A stretch of DNA of 52,963 bases from Thamnocephalis sphaerospora (GCA_003614735.1 KZ992460.1:1-52963); one strand, 5' to 3'. Counted from the stretch's first letter, positions 1 to 12,567 are shown. Numbers and translations: made by a program. Notes: a model not told the origin generated them from the sequence alone.

Positions 1-368
1 GTGCTTTCTGACTTGCTAGTAAGCGTACCGCCAATATTTGTTTGGTTTCGTAAATTTGCAGATGTCCTAGCGTCCTCAGTCTATGTCGGTGGCTCGCTGA
101 CCTGTATGTCGCGAATGCCTGCGTATTTTTTATTTTTATTTTTTACTGGGGAGTATCCCACTGACGTTTTATTAAGTGTCGGTGGACTCGTGAGCGTAAA
201 GCGCTCCCAGCATGACTAGCGGTTCGCTGACTAGCATGTCGCAAACACAAGTGCGCACTGCCGTCGTGTTGATGGTGCACGCACAACTAATTTTTTTGCT
301 GTGTCAATTTCCATATATGCCAACTTTCATTAGCTGCAGGGTTGCCCAGAAAGTCGCCTGTTAGCGTT
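1..368. other. intergenic left edge, AT-rich, no gene seen
   Basis: This stretch contains a short T-rich run near 125-145. I see no recognisable coding exon. The 72-residue open frame beginning at base 1 has no family resemblance and no splice context, so I treat it as chance. A gene coming from outside the window cannot be excluded. Confidence 0.5.
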
Positions 369-441
369 GCCTTCTTGGCTCAGTTGGCAGAGCGTCTGCC
401 TAGTAAGCAGAAGGTCGGCGGTTCGATTCCGCCAGAAGGCA
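369..441 (+). tRNA. tRNA-Thr (anticodon AGT), intronless
   Basis: A complete cloverleaf can be folded by eye. The acceptor stem GCCTTCT pairs with AGAAGGC. The D-arm has GCTC pairing with GAGC. The anticodon stem TCTGC/GCAGA encloses the loop CTAGTAA, so the anticodon is AGT (AGU), decoding threonine. The T-arm has GGCGG/CCGCC around TTCGATT, which also provides the internal B box GGTTCGATTCC. The length is 73 nt with discriminator A, there is no encoded CCA (as expected in eukaryotes), and there is no anticodon-loop intron. The longer open frames crossing it on both strands are shadows. Confidence 0.95.
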
Positions 442-737
442 CATATCTTTTGCCGGCGACATGCTGCGCAGTGTTTTGATTTGGAGGTCGCGCAACTGCA
501 GCGAGGCGGTCTCCGCATCTTTTCTTCCACCTTGTCGGCTGCCCCGCTGTTTACCGACGGCCATTTAGCATCCCGCCAGCTGGTGCTGTTGTGTTTCTTT
601 GCTTTGTCGCACGCGTTTTCTTTGTTGTACCGCAGGTATTGCACCTACACACGGTTTCCCGTGCACGCGCCGTCTTCCACGGCCATCCTGTACAGCCTGC
701 TGCGCCGTGCCGCTGCGAGCCGGCCGTCAAACTGCAA

Positions 738-2313
738 ATGTCTGAGCCGAGTACGCCGTCTACAAGCGAGAGCGGGCGCCTGGTGCGCAAGGAGCGCCTG
801 GGCAATCGACTGCGCGATGCGCCACACGCCTGGTTAATGCGCATCCAAGAGGACTGGGAAACCTTGGACTGGGAGTCTATCCAAGAGGCGCTAAGGTGCG
901 TCGCTGGCCTGTAGCGCATCGTTGGCCGTATGCTGACCGTGCTGGTGCACCTATGGGCGGCTAGCTGGCCGGCTGCAATTGCCATGAACGGCTTCTTTCT
1001 GTTTCTACGCCTGTCGCACGCGCTTGACCCGCCCGAGAGTCAGCTGGAGCTGATGCGCAGCACCGGTCGCTATACAAACACCGCAGGCTGGCTGCATCCG
1101 ACGACAATTTTCTGGGTATGCATGGTCCCTGACGCGTGCAAAGCATGTGCGGACGTTTACGTCTCTGTCACACTAGCGATCCGTGGCGGAGATGACGCTT
1201 GCTTGCATAAGCATCGTCAACACGCTGTATTTGTTTACTCGCACGCGGCGCTATCAGCTGTTTGACTCAAAGGCCGAGGTGAGCTACACATCCGTATGAC
1301 GTCCCTTTGAGCCAACTTAATAACGCACTTTGTCACAGACGGCCAGCAAAAACCCACATGTGCATAGCACGCGTGCTAACCGGGATCAGCTTGGTCTCTG
1401 CGCGCGGCTAACGCGCGCACTGCTGTAAGTGGGCCACTGAGGCATGGCATGGCGCAAATCCAACTAATCTTTCTATGGCAGTTATCCTGTGCGGCGACTC
1501 TTTGGTCGCGCTGCTACGAACGAGGAGCGTATCTGGGAGCTTTTCATGTGGGATCCGCCGCTCTTTTCGCTAAACCTTTTCTGGTAGGCATAGTTGGCCA
1601 GCGTGTTGTGGCTCACGGTCACTATGGCAGTGCTAAAGAATATGCGTTATTTACCTTTGCACGCAGCTGGTTCTCTCCGCCACAGGTTGCCATCTACTTT
1701 GCGCTCAACTCTGGCACTCTGTACATCTGCGTTCCTATGGTGCTAGCCATTGCATTCCAGGCAAGTGCCTGATGCGACAATAGCATCCTTGCTTGTGCTG
1801 ACATGTGTCGGCAGACCTACTATCTTAGCCGCACGTACATCCAGCACGTGCGCGATAAGCAGCTACTTTTCAGCCAGGTGTACGCCGAGTACAACTCAAA
1901 GTTCGTCAACCCCATCATTCAATTTAGCGCACGCGAGCAAAAGAAGGAGGAGGCTGACAGCGAGGAGACGCTCGAGCTGGACCGCCAGGGTCGTGCCATC
2001 AGCCAACAGAAAATGGCAACTCCAAAGCGAGCCACTACAGCGCGCGGTGCTAATGCGCGCAGACAAGTTTCCATGCATAGCGAAGACGAGCTGCCGGCAC
2101 CTGCTGCTACAAAGTAGGTAGCCGACAGCGGCAGATTCCGTTGTCACTGATATTGGCTAACGCACAACACCTGCCAGTCTGTCGACTCCCGATAAAGATG
2201 CAGTCGATACACCAGTGCCAGGTGAGCACGCGCAAGCGCACTTGTGGTCGACGATTGCTGACGTCTCCTTAGCGCCACGTACACCTGCCACACGCAGACG
2301 GCGACGCGCATAG
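738..2313 (+). CDS. NUR1: Nur1/Mug154-family nuclear rim membrane protein (DUF2418)
   Basis: Multi-exon gene. The start ATG at 738 gives MSEPSTPSTSES, followed by EDWETLDWE, a motif typical of fungal Nur1. After an intron (donor gtgcgt, acceptor ggctag) the reading is WPAAIAMNGFFLFLRLSHA, a membrane segment. Later exons give RRYQLFDSKAE, IWELFMWDPPLFSLNLF, WFSPPQVAIYFALNSGTLYI and YIQHVRDKQLLFSQVY, all in the family's usual order. The C-terminus is basic and is completed by two small exons ending TPATRRRRRA and TAG at 2313. One intron (1761-1814) is GC-AG. In yeast, Nur1 (with Heh1/Lem2) tethers rDNA and silent chromatin to the inner nuclear membrane; that role is inferred from the family. 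Exact borders of the middle exons are uncertain. Confidence 0.82.
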
Positions 2314-2700
2314 CTGGCGGGGTGTGTGTCACTGCTGTAGCAAAATAGTACGGATAACGCTGATATTATATGCCAAGGAGAGCGTGCACTTTGCTATTAG
2401 CCAAGATACCTGTGACGATGCATGTGGCGCAAATACAATAAACGATACGTAAAGCGCAAGCATGATCCGCACAGGGCAATATCCTGGTGGCATGCTATGG
2501 CTGGTGCAAAACCGCCATGCCAAACAGCATTTCATGTTTGTACGGCACGCACGGTGCGACTACACAATGTGACGCTGTGTGTGTGCTTTATGAGCGGCGC
2601 TGCACTTCTTGGCGACCTTCCAGAACGCCACCCTTTTCCTCATTCTCGCCAACAGCCCCAGCGGTGCTCCTTGCCGACACCACGTACGACTACCTTTGCT
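2314..2700. other. intergenic, promoter side of the WBP2-like gene
   Basis: About 390 bases between the NUR1-like stop and the next start codon. No RNA gene or exon is recognised. It contains an AT-richer patch near 2340-2380. By position it holds the 3' flank of the upstream gene and the promoter of the downstream one. Confidence 0.4.
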
Positions 2701-3863
2701 ATGGCGCTCAACTGGGCCATGTTGAATGAGCAGGGCAATGCCCCGCTGCCGCTCCCTGGCGAAAAGGTATTCTTTACAAAATCCGGCGTTCGCTTCGAGT
2801 TGACCTACGGCAAGTACGTATCGCCGGCAGGCAGGTCGTGAACAAAGGGCGCCGATGGGGCGTATCGAGTGACTAACGCTGGCCGATGCGCACACGTGAC
2901 AGCGGCTATCCTGGCTCTAGGTAGGCGGTTCTGGTCGGCGTTTTGTCGTTTGCTTGGCTGACGTGTGCGATAACGGATGTGCAGCGGCTGCTACAACGCT
3001 CCAGCGGGCGAGGTTTTCTTGTCAAACCACCGCATCGTGTATCTGCCGCGTCCGGCGCTATTAGGCTTTCAGTCGATCAGCATACCGCTGTTGAACATTC
3101 AGGAAGGAAAGCTTTACCAGCCGTGGTTTGATGCCAACTACTTTCGCTGCATGGTGGATCCGGTAGGCAGCCACGGAGAGCGGTCGTGCCAATGCACCGT
3201 TTGCTCACTCGTCTTTGCACATAGGTACATGGTGGCGGATTGCCAGCTGCCAGCGAACTAAAGCTGCGTTTCAAGGAAGGAGGTGGGCATAGCGTGCGGC
3301 CGACATGATGCGTGGACTTGTGTCTACGATGCGATCGCTTATGCGCCTGCATTAGGTGCATTCGAGTTTTCAACCATTTATCGCCAGCTACGCGATAGGA
3401 TGGCCGGTACGCTGGGGGTGCTCATGACATCCGCCTATCGCAGATCGCTAATACTGTTGCGGCAACAGAGACTGGTGAGCTGGCCAAGGAGCTCGAGTCG
3501 TTGCCAGCATACTCGCCAACAGATGCCGGATCGTCACAAGCGGCCCGTGTCTCTGCTGTGCCTAGTGCATCGTCCCGTTCAGAAACATCTGGCTCTTCCA
3601 CATTCACGCCATTTTCACTTCCAGCGCGTCCGGCTGACCAGCAGGGATTGCCTGCGCCACGCCTGCGAACACTGTATGGTAGCGATGGCACGCCGGCCGG
3701 CCCAGCATCATCCACTGCGACCGGATCCACATCCGGCTCGACGCCCAGTGCTGTCGAACCATCGGCTGTTGCGCCTAGCACCACTCCTCAGCTAAATCCA
3801 CCCGCACCAGCTCCAGGCGAAGCACCACCCGGCTATGATGTAGCCGTAGCATCTCGTCAGTAA
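2701..3863 (+). CDS. WBP2/GRAM-domain-like protein with a C-terminal PPxY motif
   Basis: Exon 1 starts MALNWAMLNEQGNAPLPLPG and continues EKVFFTKSGVRFELTYG, which closely resembles the start of WBP2-type GRAM proteins. A 171-nt intron (2814-2984) joins to GCYNAPAGEVFLSNHRIVYL and SISIPLLNIQEGKLYQPWF, the core of the GRAM/PH-like fold, then NYFRCMVDP. Further short exons include FEFSTIYRQLRD. The last exon is Ser/Pro/Ala-rich and low in complexity, with LPAYSP and PPGYD, the latter a PPxY-type WW-domain ligand, ending at a TAA at 3863. Family members bind WW-domain proteins and may act in ubiquitin-ligase or transcription adaptor roles; the function here is inferred. It converges with the SIZ1-like gene, with about 190 bases between stops. 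Confidence 0.8.
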
Positions 3864-4057
3864 CGGTAATCCCAAGAGCACACGTAATATCCGGTGTTTG
3901 TCGGTGATGGATGTGTGTAGTACATTGGAACAGCGGTGGTTTTGAGCGCGAGGTGCAATGATATGCGGTGACTAGCGCGAGGAAAGAGCGTGCTGAAGGT
4001 GCAAGCGCAAACAAAGAATGTACGGAATATGTAGGCACAAATGTATATGAGGAGATG

Positions 4058-7000
4058 TCAGTAAAGCTGGGCAGTGTGATCTGTCCCGGATGATTGATCC
4101 GGCATACCGCTATTGGCGTTGGCGCCGCCGCTACCACCGCCGCGTCGAGGTGCAGCCCCAAAGTATGCCGCTCCCGGATGCGCATAGCCTCCGCTCGTGC
4201 CTGGTGTACGTGGGTAGTCGACCAGCGCATGGTGTAAATAGGGCCAGTTACGATCACGGCGATCTACAGTACCGCTGGGTGGCGGCATAGCTGCCAGTGG
4301 ACTTGGGGCCACAGTCGTGGCAGTGGTGGCAGCAAAGGGCGAGCCCGGCGATTGCATGCGCCTGCCTTCCCCCAGTAGCGGCGAATAGCGTGCCTGCTCG
4401 CCGTAGTGCGGTAGTGGGCCATCGTTATCTAGTGCCGAGACCGGCGAATAGCGGTAGTCGTTGGCGTTATTGTAGGTTATTGGTGAAGCTGACCGAGAAT
4501 CGTATGGCCAATACCACGCTCGCTCGCCGTACACAGCTGGGTTGCCTGGTCGCGTCGGTGTGTACGTACCAGATAGGCTGGCCATCTGACTGTAGGCACC
4601 TTGTCCGCTGGCGACTGCGCCGCCACCACGGGCCGCTGCAATGCGCTGATGAATATCCGTCAGCTGAGCTGCCATGGAGCGAGGCTGATTGCGGCTATCG
4701 GCGGATATTCGGTGCTCGTCGGGCAGCATGTGTGGTGGATCGGTTATGGGCGCGTTGCTGGTCGGCGCTGGTGCAACGTTTATGGAGCCAGGCAACGTGA
4801 ATCCTGTGGCAGCAGCAAGCGGCAGGCTGACAGCCCCAATGGAGGCGGGTATAGATAGTGCGGGTGCCGACAAAGGTGGGCACTGTGAGGTAGACGGCAA
4901 CGCGGATGGTAATGTCGAAAAAGATGGCGTCGGTGCTGGCCTAGCCGTAGCCAAAATATGATTGTTGGCACGAGCGGCTGCACTTGTCGACTCGGACGCC
5001 GCTTCTACTGGCATCTCTGCCTTGACGATCTCTGTGCAGGCAGTGGTCTGCGGCGCCTGCCGTTTCCCCGCATTTACGGCCGCCGGAGCACTCTCCGCTT
5101 CCTCTTCGTCACTGCTAAGCGTCAGATCAATGAAAACTACCTCCTTTTTCCGACGTGTGGATTTTGGTGTTGCCACGTTGGATGCCGATGTCGACGCCTC
5201 ATTGTTGCTGGCATCATCGCCGTCGCCGTCATCGTCGTCCTGGATGGCCTCGGGTGTGCTTGCCTTGCGCTTCTGTCCTATTAGTCCTTTGGATGACGAA
5301 TCCTTCTGCGCCGGAACAGACCAGTTGCCACACTCGTCGATAAGCACGCTTTCCTGTTGGTCACTGGTATGGCTCAGGATGCTAGCAAAGTATCTATCCA
5401 ATGAGGGCAATGAGGTGTGCAGCAGTAAGCATCGTGCATACTGCTGACGCATGTGAAGGTCCGCATGACTTACTCGTCGCGTACTAGATCCTGCCATGAT
5501 GCCATGACCTGGTTACACACTGGGCATTGCCAGGTGGGCGTTTGTGCATTCATCTCAATAAACGAGAGCGCATCGACGCATTGTAGATGCTTGCAGGTAC
5601 GAAATCGGCACGGTATCCGTATCCGGCTGCAGGTCAACTGTGACCACCAAACACGTAAGCTGCATGTGTCGCACGATACTGTACTGTAGCTGGTAATCAC
5701 CATTACTTACTGGACACCTAAGGGAGAGTAGTGAAGATGTGGCTGAAATGTCAGCATCTGCTGCTTCTTTTTGCACTGTAGCGGCGGCCAGATCAGCTTG
5801 CGTTCAATTTCGAAAATGCTGCTGCTATGCGTGTGCTAGCCGATAAGACACTTACACATTTGTCGCACGTCGTCCTCATGAAGTGACTTGCGATTCACCA
5901 ACTCCGAGACTAGCTCTTCTGGCCGTCGCACTTTGACCATACAGGCAAGTAATGCGTATCGCTGCGGTCATACCACGAATAGCACCAGTGCATTTCGTTT
6001 TGGTTAGCGCACACCCTCTTCGTAAACATTGTCGCCATGTAAATTGGCACCTTGTTAGTGTTCATGTAAGACAGCTCCACCTGGTTGACTGCACCCGGCT
6101 TTAAATGGCACTCCATGGTGACGTCAATGGGGTGCACGGTACCAGGACGGTTCTTAAGTCCACGAAGATTCTGCGTCGATGGCCAGCGTGCAAAGTCAGG
6201 CTTGCGTGCAGCAAGGCACATCGGATACCACAGCGTACCTTATCAAACAGCTTCTCATTGACGCGCATGACTGACATGCTTGGAAACTCCATCAGCATTG
6301 GTTTGTCTGGATTTTGGATCCAGGCATCGGCATCGACGCTGTACACCGCCACACGATACGACAGCAAGGAGATCGGCTTGCGACTGTGCACATAGCTAAA
6401 GGACAGCGTCAGTATTAGCGCCGGTTTGCTTCCAAACTGGAGCAGGTTGAAACTCACGCTGTGCCAGTGATTGTCTCGATATGCTTGCTCGTGAGAGAGA
6501 ACCGCAATACAATACTGGATTTGGCCACGGAAGCTGCGCCGGCCATGTCAACTTGGCGGCAAAATCATCGGCCGTACTAACAATGTCAACCAACCTTCTG
6601 CAATGCTGATCAGCGATAGCTTCTCCATTGGCTGATGAAAGGGGCATTCTCGAAAACGCAGACGCGGCTGTGGCCGGCGCGGAGCCGGGACAGCCCATGA
6701 GGTTGATTGCGACGATATGTCGGCGACGCTGGTTGGCGATGCGGCCAAAGTCGCTGCTACCAGTGATGCTATTGTCGGCTCTGACGGCGTCTCAATTGCC
6801 GACGATGCATCGGCATGGCCTGGTCGTCGTGCGTTGCTCACCCCGTTCGAAGGCGTCGACGTGCTGGGCGTACTATGCGCACTTTTGCGCCATTAACCGC
6901 GTATGCTTGCCATGTCAGCGCCATGCGCCTCGTCCCTCGTCGTCCTTTGCATCACCCACCCGTTCACAATATCCAGCGCTGCACATAGTATGGTGTCGTT

Positions 7001-7283
7001 GCCCAACTGTTGCTGAGAGCGTAGAAAATCGTAGATACGTTCAACAAGAGTAGCTTTGGGACCTGTCAGTCGAATGCGTGCTGACAGGTGCTCATTCAGT
7101 TGGCGGATGCAATCTTTGAGCTGAGTAAGCAAAAGATTGTTGAGGGTTGAATCGCGTACAGCCTAGAATTGGCGTGCTGAGGTATAAGCATAACTGACTA
7201 GGCCTTCGTGCTGAACGCGATCCAAGCGCTAGGCTGGATAGCATAGGCCATGCCAAAGCGGCCAGACCTACCTGAAGGTTCAT
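4058..7283 (-). CDS. SIZ1: SIZ/PIAS-family SUMO E3 ligase
   Basis: Spliced gene read leftwards. The first exon MNLQ joins AVRDSTLNNLLLTQLKD after a gtaggt...ctag intron. This begins a SAP domain (ARIRLTGPKATLVERIYDFL, about 6990-7130). The PINIT region follows (about 5900-6460). An SP-RING lies at about 5470-5660, with IPCRFRTCKHLQCVDALSF and TWQCPVCNQ giving the Cys/His zinc ligands. Intron 5394-5473 restores QDLVRDE-YFASIL, so the apparent in-frame Met just upstream of 5470 is not a real start. A SUMO-interacting motif, VFIDLTLSSDEEE, lies near 5107-5145, as in Siz1/PIAS. The C-terminal 300 or so residues are Ser/Pro/Ala-rich and disordered. The product should transfer SUMO from Ubc9 to nuclear substrates. 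Exon borders in the PINIT part are approximate. Confidence 0.87.
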
Positions 7284-7623
7284 TTCTTTTGCACAAGCTA
7301 GCCTCCGCTGCTCAGCAACACCAATAGTATAGTCGCGTGGCAGTAACGATGGCTGTACGCAGTCTCTCGCGCTCGCTCAAATAGGCCAGCCGATTGTCGG
7401 CTGGGCAAAAGAGGCCAGAAACAATCGCGACAAGGGATGGAGTGCGAGAAAGAAAGAAGTAACGGAAAGGCCGGCGGACTGCGGCCTGACCGAACCTGTT
7501 GACCGGCCCACGCACAAAAGGATTAACGTCAACAATAATAGTTCATTGATCCATGCGCCTATGTGCTCAAAGCAGCGCTGACACATTGCCATGGCATAGG
7601 TTGCACTGGCCGGTGGCGGTTAT
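7284..7623. other. intergenic between two leftward genes
   Basis: About 340 bases holding the probable promoter of the SIZ1-like gene (leftward) and the 3' flank of the FAD monooxygenase. Open frames here are short and overlap in several phases. No gene or RNA is recognised. Confidence 0.4.
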
Positions 7624-9827
7624 TTAGGGCTGCGCAGTCTGCCGCACCAACAAACGGTCCAGGTGGCGGCAAAAGGCCGCGGTTGCCGATGCCAGTGGGG
7701 CTCTGCAGGCGACGTAGGCATCGGGCCTGATCAAGTAGGCGACATGCATGTTGCGCAGAGAACAAGCGTACAGCCCGGCTAGACCAAGATTGTCGTAGCG
7801 TGGCCCCTGCACTTGGTCGGCAAACACCCAGCTTTCGGGAAAATGGCGGCATAATTGGTCGGCAATCGCGCGTACTACCGGACTTCTGGCCGACGACCGT
7901 TCAATGTTCATGTGATCATCGTGTAGCAGGTAGGCAATGCTGACAGTGCTCAGGAACTGCGCGAGCTCTGTGTTTAGCGCATGTAGCTGCTGCAGCGCCG
8001 TATCGGTCAGGGTGGCCGGCTGTCCCGCATTCGCATTGTTTACTAGGCGGCAGTCGATGAACACCAGCACATTGTAGGTGCCTGGATGTTGGATCTGCCA
8101 GTGGCGCAGCCGGTGCTCTTGTCGGTTTCCATCAGACAGCAGAATGGCAGCGCCATCTAGCGCACGTGTGCCTGGAGCGCACAGATTCTGTGCTGCCATT
8201 TCTGGCGTGCAGGTGAAGAACGGCCACCACTGCCACCAGGCTGGCGCACACAGCGGCTTCCAGCTGGGCAGTTCTCCTTCGATGGCGTCGTTATCATTGA
8301 CAGGGTAGTGCACTTTTAGCTGCATAATGAACTCGGCCATGTTTCTTTCGGCATCGGTCGAATCGCCAGCCAGTAGTTTGGAGAAGCGAATCGAAAGAAA
8401 TGCACGCAGTACAGCGCGGCGACGTGCCAAAATGGTACTTGCAATGCTAATGGCTTGATCTGCCGCTGCCATACGCTCTGGTGTGTAAGTGTCCAACAGA
8501 CGCGGATGTGCATATCCGTGATACACCATGGCCAGCTTCCAGGCCAGATTTTCGCCGTCGGCAATGGCGGTGTTGAGGCCTTGCCCACCATCGGGACCAT
8601 GCGAGCGAGTTGCGTCTCCGGCTAAAAAGGCGCGGCCATCGGCAGAGACAAAGTGCGATGCACGTCGCTCATTGATGCGAAACTGTGCTATCCTGAGCAC
8701 CTGGATGTCGCCCGGATTACGCGGTGCAAGACGGCGACGCATCACGGCGATAAAGCTCTCTTTGCTCAGAGGCGGATCATTTTCTCCCCAATCGGCAAAG
8801 ACACGGTACTCATAGTCGGACAGTACACGAAACGCGACTATCGAACCTTCCGGAGTGGCAATATAGCTGAGCATAGATGGCCATCTTAGCATCACTTTAC
8901 GGTTCCTGTTTCCGCCATGGCCTACCTGGAAAGTCCCAGCCAGTGTAGATCAACCTTTACATCAGCAATCACTGCCAGACCGTCCAGCGTTCTGCCCTCC
9001 ATCGTTGCGCCCATCAGCTTGCGCACACGGCTGTGACTACCATCGCAGCCGACCAAATACGTGGCCGACCTTGCGAATGTGAACGGATCCTCGACAAGCT
9101 GGCTCTCGATATCAACGCTGCTGCTCTTTGTTGCGCATTCACTATCCACCGAGAGAGCGTCGTGTGCAATACGCTTGAGATTCACCATAACAGCAGCGTC
9201 GCCGTTTTGCTGGCCAGCATCCTTGTTGACAGCGTAGTCCACTAGTTCATTGTTGTACTGGACAAACACGCCCATCTTTTCCAGCCGTTTGCGTATAACG
9301 TGTTCGGTGTGGTGTTGCGCACATATGTACTGAGTGGGGAACTCACTACGTATCAAGTGCGCCTTGTGGGATTTAACGCATTGCCCGTTGATATAGGTGC
9401 ATATGCCAGTGGTTGGTTTGCCGATTTTGGCCAGCTCTTCAGCAATGCCGTATCGTGCCAAAACCTCAATGGCGCTCGGGTATACATTCACGGCGCGCCA
9501 TTCATCGGTGGGCTTGGATATTTTATCTGATGGTGCAGATGATAACGCGTTAGCACCAAATATGTGTTTCCGTTTGTACGCATATTTCCTACCGTAGATC
9601 TCCACTGGCACGCCAAGATGGACAAGCACAAGTGCGCATGTCAGGCCTGCTGCGCCAGCACCAACGATGATCACTGGCGGCCGCTCAACTGGAATGTCAA
9701 TCATAGTGCTGGTCGTGCGGAGCGCCTCACTTTGGCCATTAGCGGCTGTTATTGTTGTGGCGAGAACGGCGTTGACATTGGTGGCATCCTCCTCATGACT
9801 GGCTGCTGGATCCTCATGTACGGTCAT
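7624..9827 (-). CDS. FAD-dependent aromatic monooxygenase, phenol 2-monooxygenase-like
   Basis: Two exons joined across a 41-nt intron (8885-8925), giving about 720 residues: HWLGLS then RWPSMLSYIA. Class A flavoprotein monooxygenase signatures are all visible: the Rossmann motif VIIVGAGAAGLTCALVL near residue 52, the DG motif YLVGCDGSHSRVRKLMG, and the FAD ribityl-binding GD motif FLAGDATRSHGPDGGQG followed by LNTAIADGENLAWKLA. The length and the C-terminal thioredoxin-like region agree with phenol hydroxylases, which ortho-hydroxylate phenols using NADPH and O2. No N-terminal targeting signal is evident; the first 45 residues look disordered. The substrate is not predictable. Homogentisate dioxygenase lies 6 kb away, but co-function is only a suggestion. 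Confidence 0.88.
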
Positions 9828-10398
9828 ACCGGAGTGCTAGTGTGAGCCACAATGCAGTGTAACTATTGTTTGTATCCGCGTTGTTTGATCTAGTGAGCGT
9901 GCACTCGTATCGATGGCTGGATAGGTTGACGTAAAAGACAGTAGTTGTAAGAATGCAGTAGATGCACCAAGCTGCCGCTAAATACCTGCCTAGTGTGGAA
10001 CGACAGCGTATCGAAGTTATTGCAGGGGTGTTACTATGGTAGCTGCTCTGGCGGATATAGTTGCCAAGAAGCGGCGTGATTCTGGGGACGGACGTGTATT
10101 CAAGACGGTAGAAGCAGTATGGCAGTGTACCGTGTGCGCCGGCATCCAACGGCGATGCATGATGCAATGTGCGCATTTGTGTTCTGCATTGCATCCTCTG
10201 CGCAATGCACCAACCAGTGCCAATATTGACTGCCTTTGTGTGATCCCAAACTCCCAGGCTTATCAAGGCCAGGCACGCTGGTGGCACTTGCTCAAGCGCT
10301 CATCGCCCTATGGAGATCCTGAACACAGCTTACTTTATGTACGTGTGATATGCAGCACATCCTGGCTAAAGTCGGCAACAGTTTGGATGGCGTATTGT
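9828..10398. other. intergenic, 570 bases, nothing assigned
   Basis: Both flanking genes run leftwards, so this should contain the monooxygenase promoter and the BUD22-like 3' end. Overlapping Cys-rich frames occur on both strands (for example WQCTVCAG on + and CAHCIMHRR on -), but none has a family match or clear splice signals. I cannot support a gene. Confidence 0.4.
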
Positions 10399-12464
10399 CT
10401 AGTCGTCATCAAAAACGATTTTTGTCCCCGAGGGCTTGGCACGCTGCATCGCCGCTTCTTGCTCGCGTTTCCGACGCTTTGCTTCCCAGGAAGGATGATC
10501 TTGAGCATTACCACCAGTATCATTGCCGCTCCCACCTTGTTTGGCGTTGTGCGCTGGCCGGATGTCGGCAGAGTCATCCTGGTCAAAGCGAACCTTGGTC
10601 CCCTGGAAGGTTGCAGTGCGCTCAGCTGCCTTGCGCTGCTGTTGCGCTGCCCATGACGGGTGAACATTTGCATCTACGCTGGTATGCTGCTGCCGTGCTC
10701 CACGGCCGTTTCCACGCTGCATACCACCGTTGGATCCGCCGCGACCTCCACCATGGCCTCGACTCGACTGCTCTGCCCGGCCGCCACGTCCATGCGGCCG
10801 CCCTGACCAGTCGCCGCCTCGGCCACCACCGTAGCCGCCATCCCAGCCAGCAGCACGAGCCTTTTCGTACTCTTCTGCAGCACGGCGAATATGATTGGCG
10901 TCTTTGCCATAACGTGCCTCATGCAATCTGTGTATGGCGCGGCTGTTAAAGCATTGCATTGCAGAATTGACGCATTGCACGACTTACTTTCTGCGGGCCA
11001 TCTGTCCCATACGATTCTTCTTTTTCTTTGGCTCAGGTGCAGCATTTTTCCGGCGTTTCTTGCTGGACATGGCACTCTCGTCTTCGGACATGCTAATGTC
11101 GTCATAGTCGATGGTGGGCGCAGCACGCTGCTTCATTCCCGCCTCAACATCGCTTTCATCCTCATCGTCGTATTCAGGCTGTGAAATGTCCGAATCCCAC
11201 TCTACTTCTTCACTGTCGCTGTCGTCCTCGTCGCTGTCGTCTTTTGCACCACCCAGAGACTCCACAAACATAGAGTTTGTCACAGCCGCCGACGCCTTGG
11301 GCGCGCGCTGTTTGGCCGCCGCATTTTTCTTTTCTGCTAATGTCTATATCATCATGACCCACAGTGTTAGCCGCGCAAGTAGTGTGATGTCATATTAGCG
11401 CACGTACGTGTGATTTTGCCGCCTGCTTTTGTGTGCCATCATCTTCGTCTTCGCTGTTATCACCATCGCTGCCGTCGTTTTCCCGCTGTTTAGCGGCCGC
11501 ACGTTTGTCGCCGTCAGCAGCTTCGCGCTTTGGTCTATTCTTTTCGCCAGACAGGAATTGAACCGTTCCTAGAAGACCATCGATGGCACGCTGTACTGCC
11601 GAGTGCATAGCCTTGGCCTGAGCCACTGAACGACTGGCTGCGATAGCTGTAGGATCGCTTTCTGGCGCAGATACGCGCTTTTCCACGACACAAGTACCAT
11701 TCTTGCCGCGCTTGGCTGGTTTTACCACTATTGCTGCCGGATTGGCAATATAATTCTGAACGATAGTGCATTCGCAAAGCTTTTCGTGTGCCTTGAGCGC
11801 CTCCACAAAAGCAACATCCGTTACGTTGTCCAAATCCACGCTCTGTCCAAGCAGTAGTAGTGAGCGACCACGTCTTTTGCCATCTGCGTACGCAATGGAA
11901 TGGCGGCATACCTTGAGTGCTGCTAGTTCGCCATCTAGCTTCTCCAGCCGCACGCCGCTCTTGTCGTTGTCGCCAGCAGCGCTGCAAAGGATATGTACTG
12001 TAAGCACTCTGCTGCCTACTTTGCCGACTCATGTCCTGGTCCACCTACCCTGCCAAAGACTCCTTCTCTGCTTTGATTTTCTTGATAACCCGCTGCAGGC
12101 AGAATGCACGCGCCTTTTTGGCGTCCTTGCGCAGCTCTCGACGCAGGGCAAACTGTTCATCGTGCCGTACGCAATTAGAGCCAAGTTTCTGCGCCACACT
12201 CTAGCGTCGGCCTACCCACCAGCTTCTTGTGAATCTTCTCGTCTGTCATGCGCTTTACGCGTGCGTCGCGCTCGCCGCTGGCGCCATCAGCCGCATCCTG
12301 TGTCGATTCAGCGTTCAGTACACGCAAGTCAGCGGCCGTCGCAGTCTTGCAGTCGTGCCTCTCGATAGAACATCGACTGAGACCTCAGCATCTCTCTATG
12401 CACGCACCTCTTTTGCCAATCGGCGAATGGTGTAGGCCAGGTGTCGTCGTGGTCGTTTGGGCAT
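10399..12464 (-). CDS. BUD22: Bud22/SRFBP1-family ribosome biogenesis protein
   Basis: Read leftwards, the start is MPKRPRRHLAYTIRRLAKE, then an intron beginning gtgcgtgc. Following exons carry RVKRMTDEKIHKKL, then FALRRELRKDAKKARAF and LQRVIKKIKAEKE, the basic coiled N-terminal half of the family. The middle is acidic and charged (EDEDDG, DSDEDDSDSEEVEWDSD). A conserved NSMFVESLGG motif sits near 11250. The C-terminus is RGG-rich (GGYGGGRGGD) and ends HPSWEAKRRKREQE then GTKIVFDDD, the diagnostic Bud22 tail. In yeast, Bud22 is a nucleolar factor of 18S rRNA processing and 40S assembly. The RGG stretch is compatible with RNA binding. Several exon borders are approximate. Confidence 0.83.
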
Positions 12465-12567
12465 TTTCTTTTTTTACGAAAGACAAGTGTTGAGTGCAAA
12501 CGACACAGCCACGCACCGACCTGACTCTGTGAGCAACACTGGGCACTAGCTTCCTTCCATCTTCATT

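Noticed and set aside
367-837. 156-residue frame and the opposing 104-residue frame
   Set aside because: Both cross the tRNA-Thr gene; no family resemblance.
5394-5497. ATG-initiated N-terminus (MAGSSTRR) for the SIZ1-like C-terminal block
   Set aside because: The segment is mostly intron: splicing 5394-5473 joins the SP-RING exon to YFASIL in frame, as in the family.
10036-10656. 206-residue plus-strand frame with Cys pairs
   Set aside because: Its second half is antisense to the BUD22-like 3' exon and the first half has no match or splice context.
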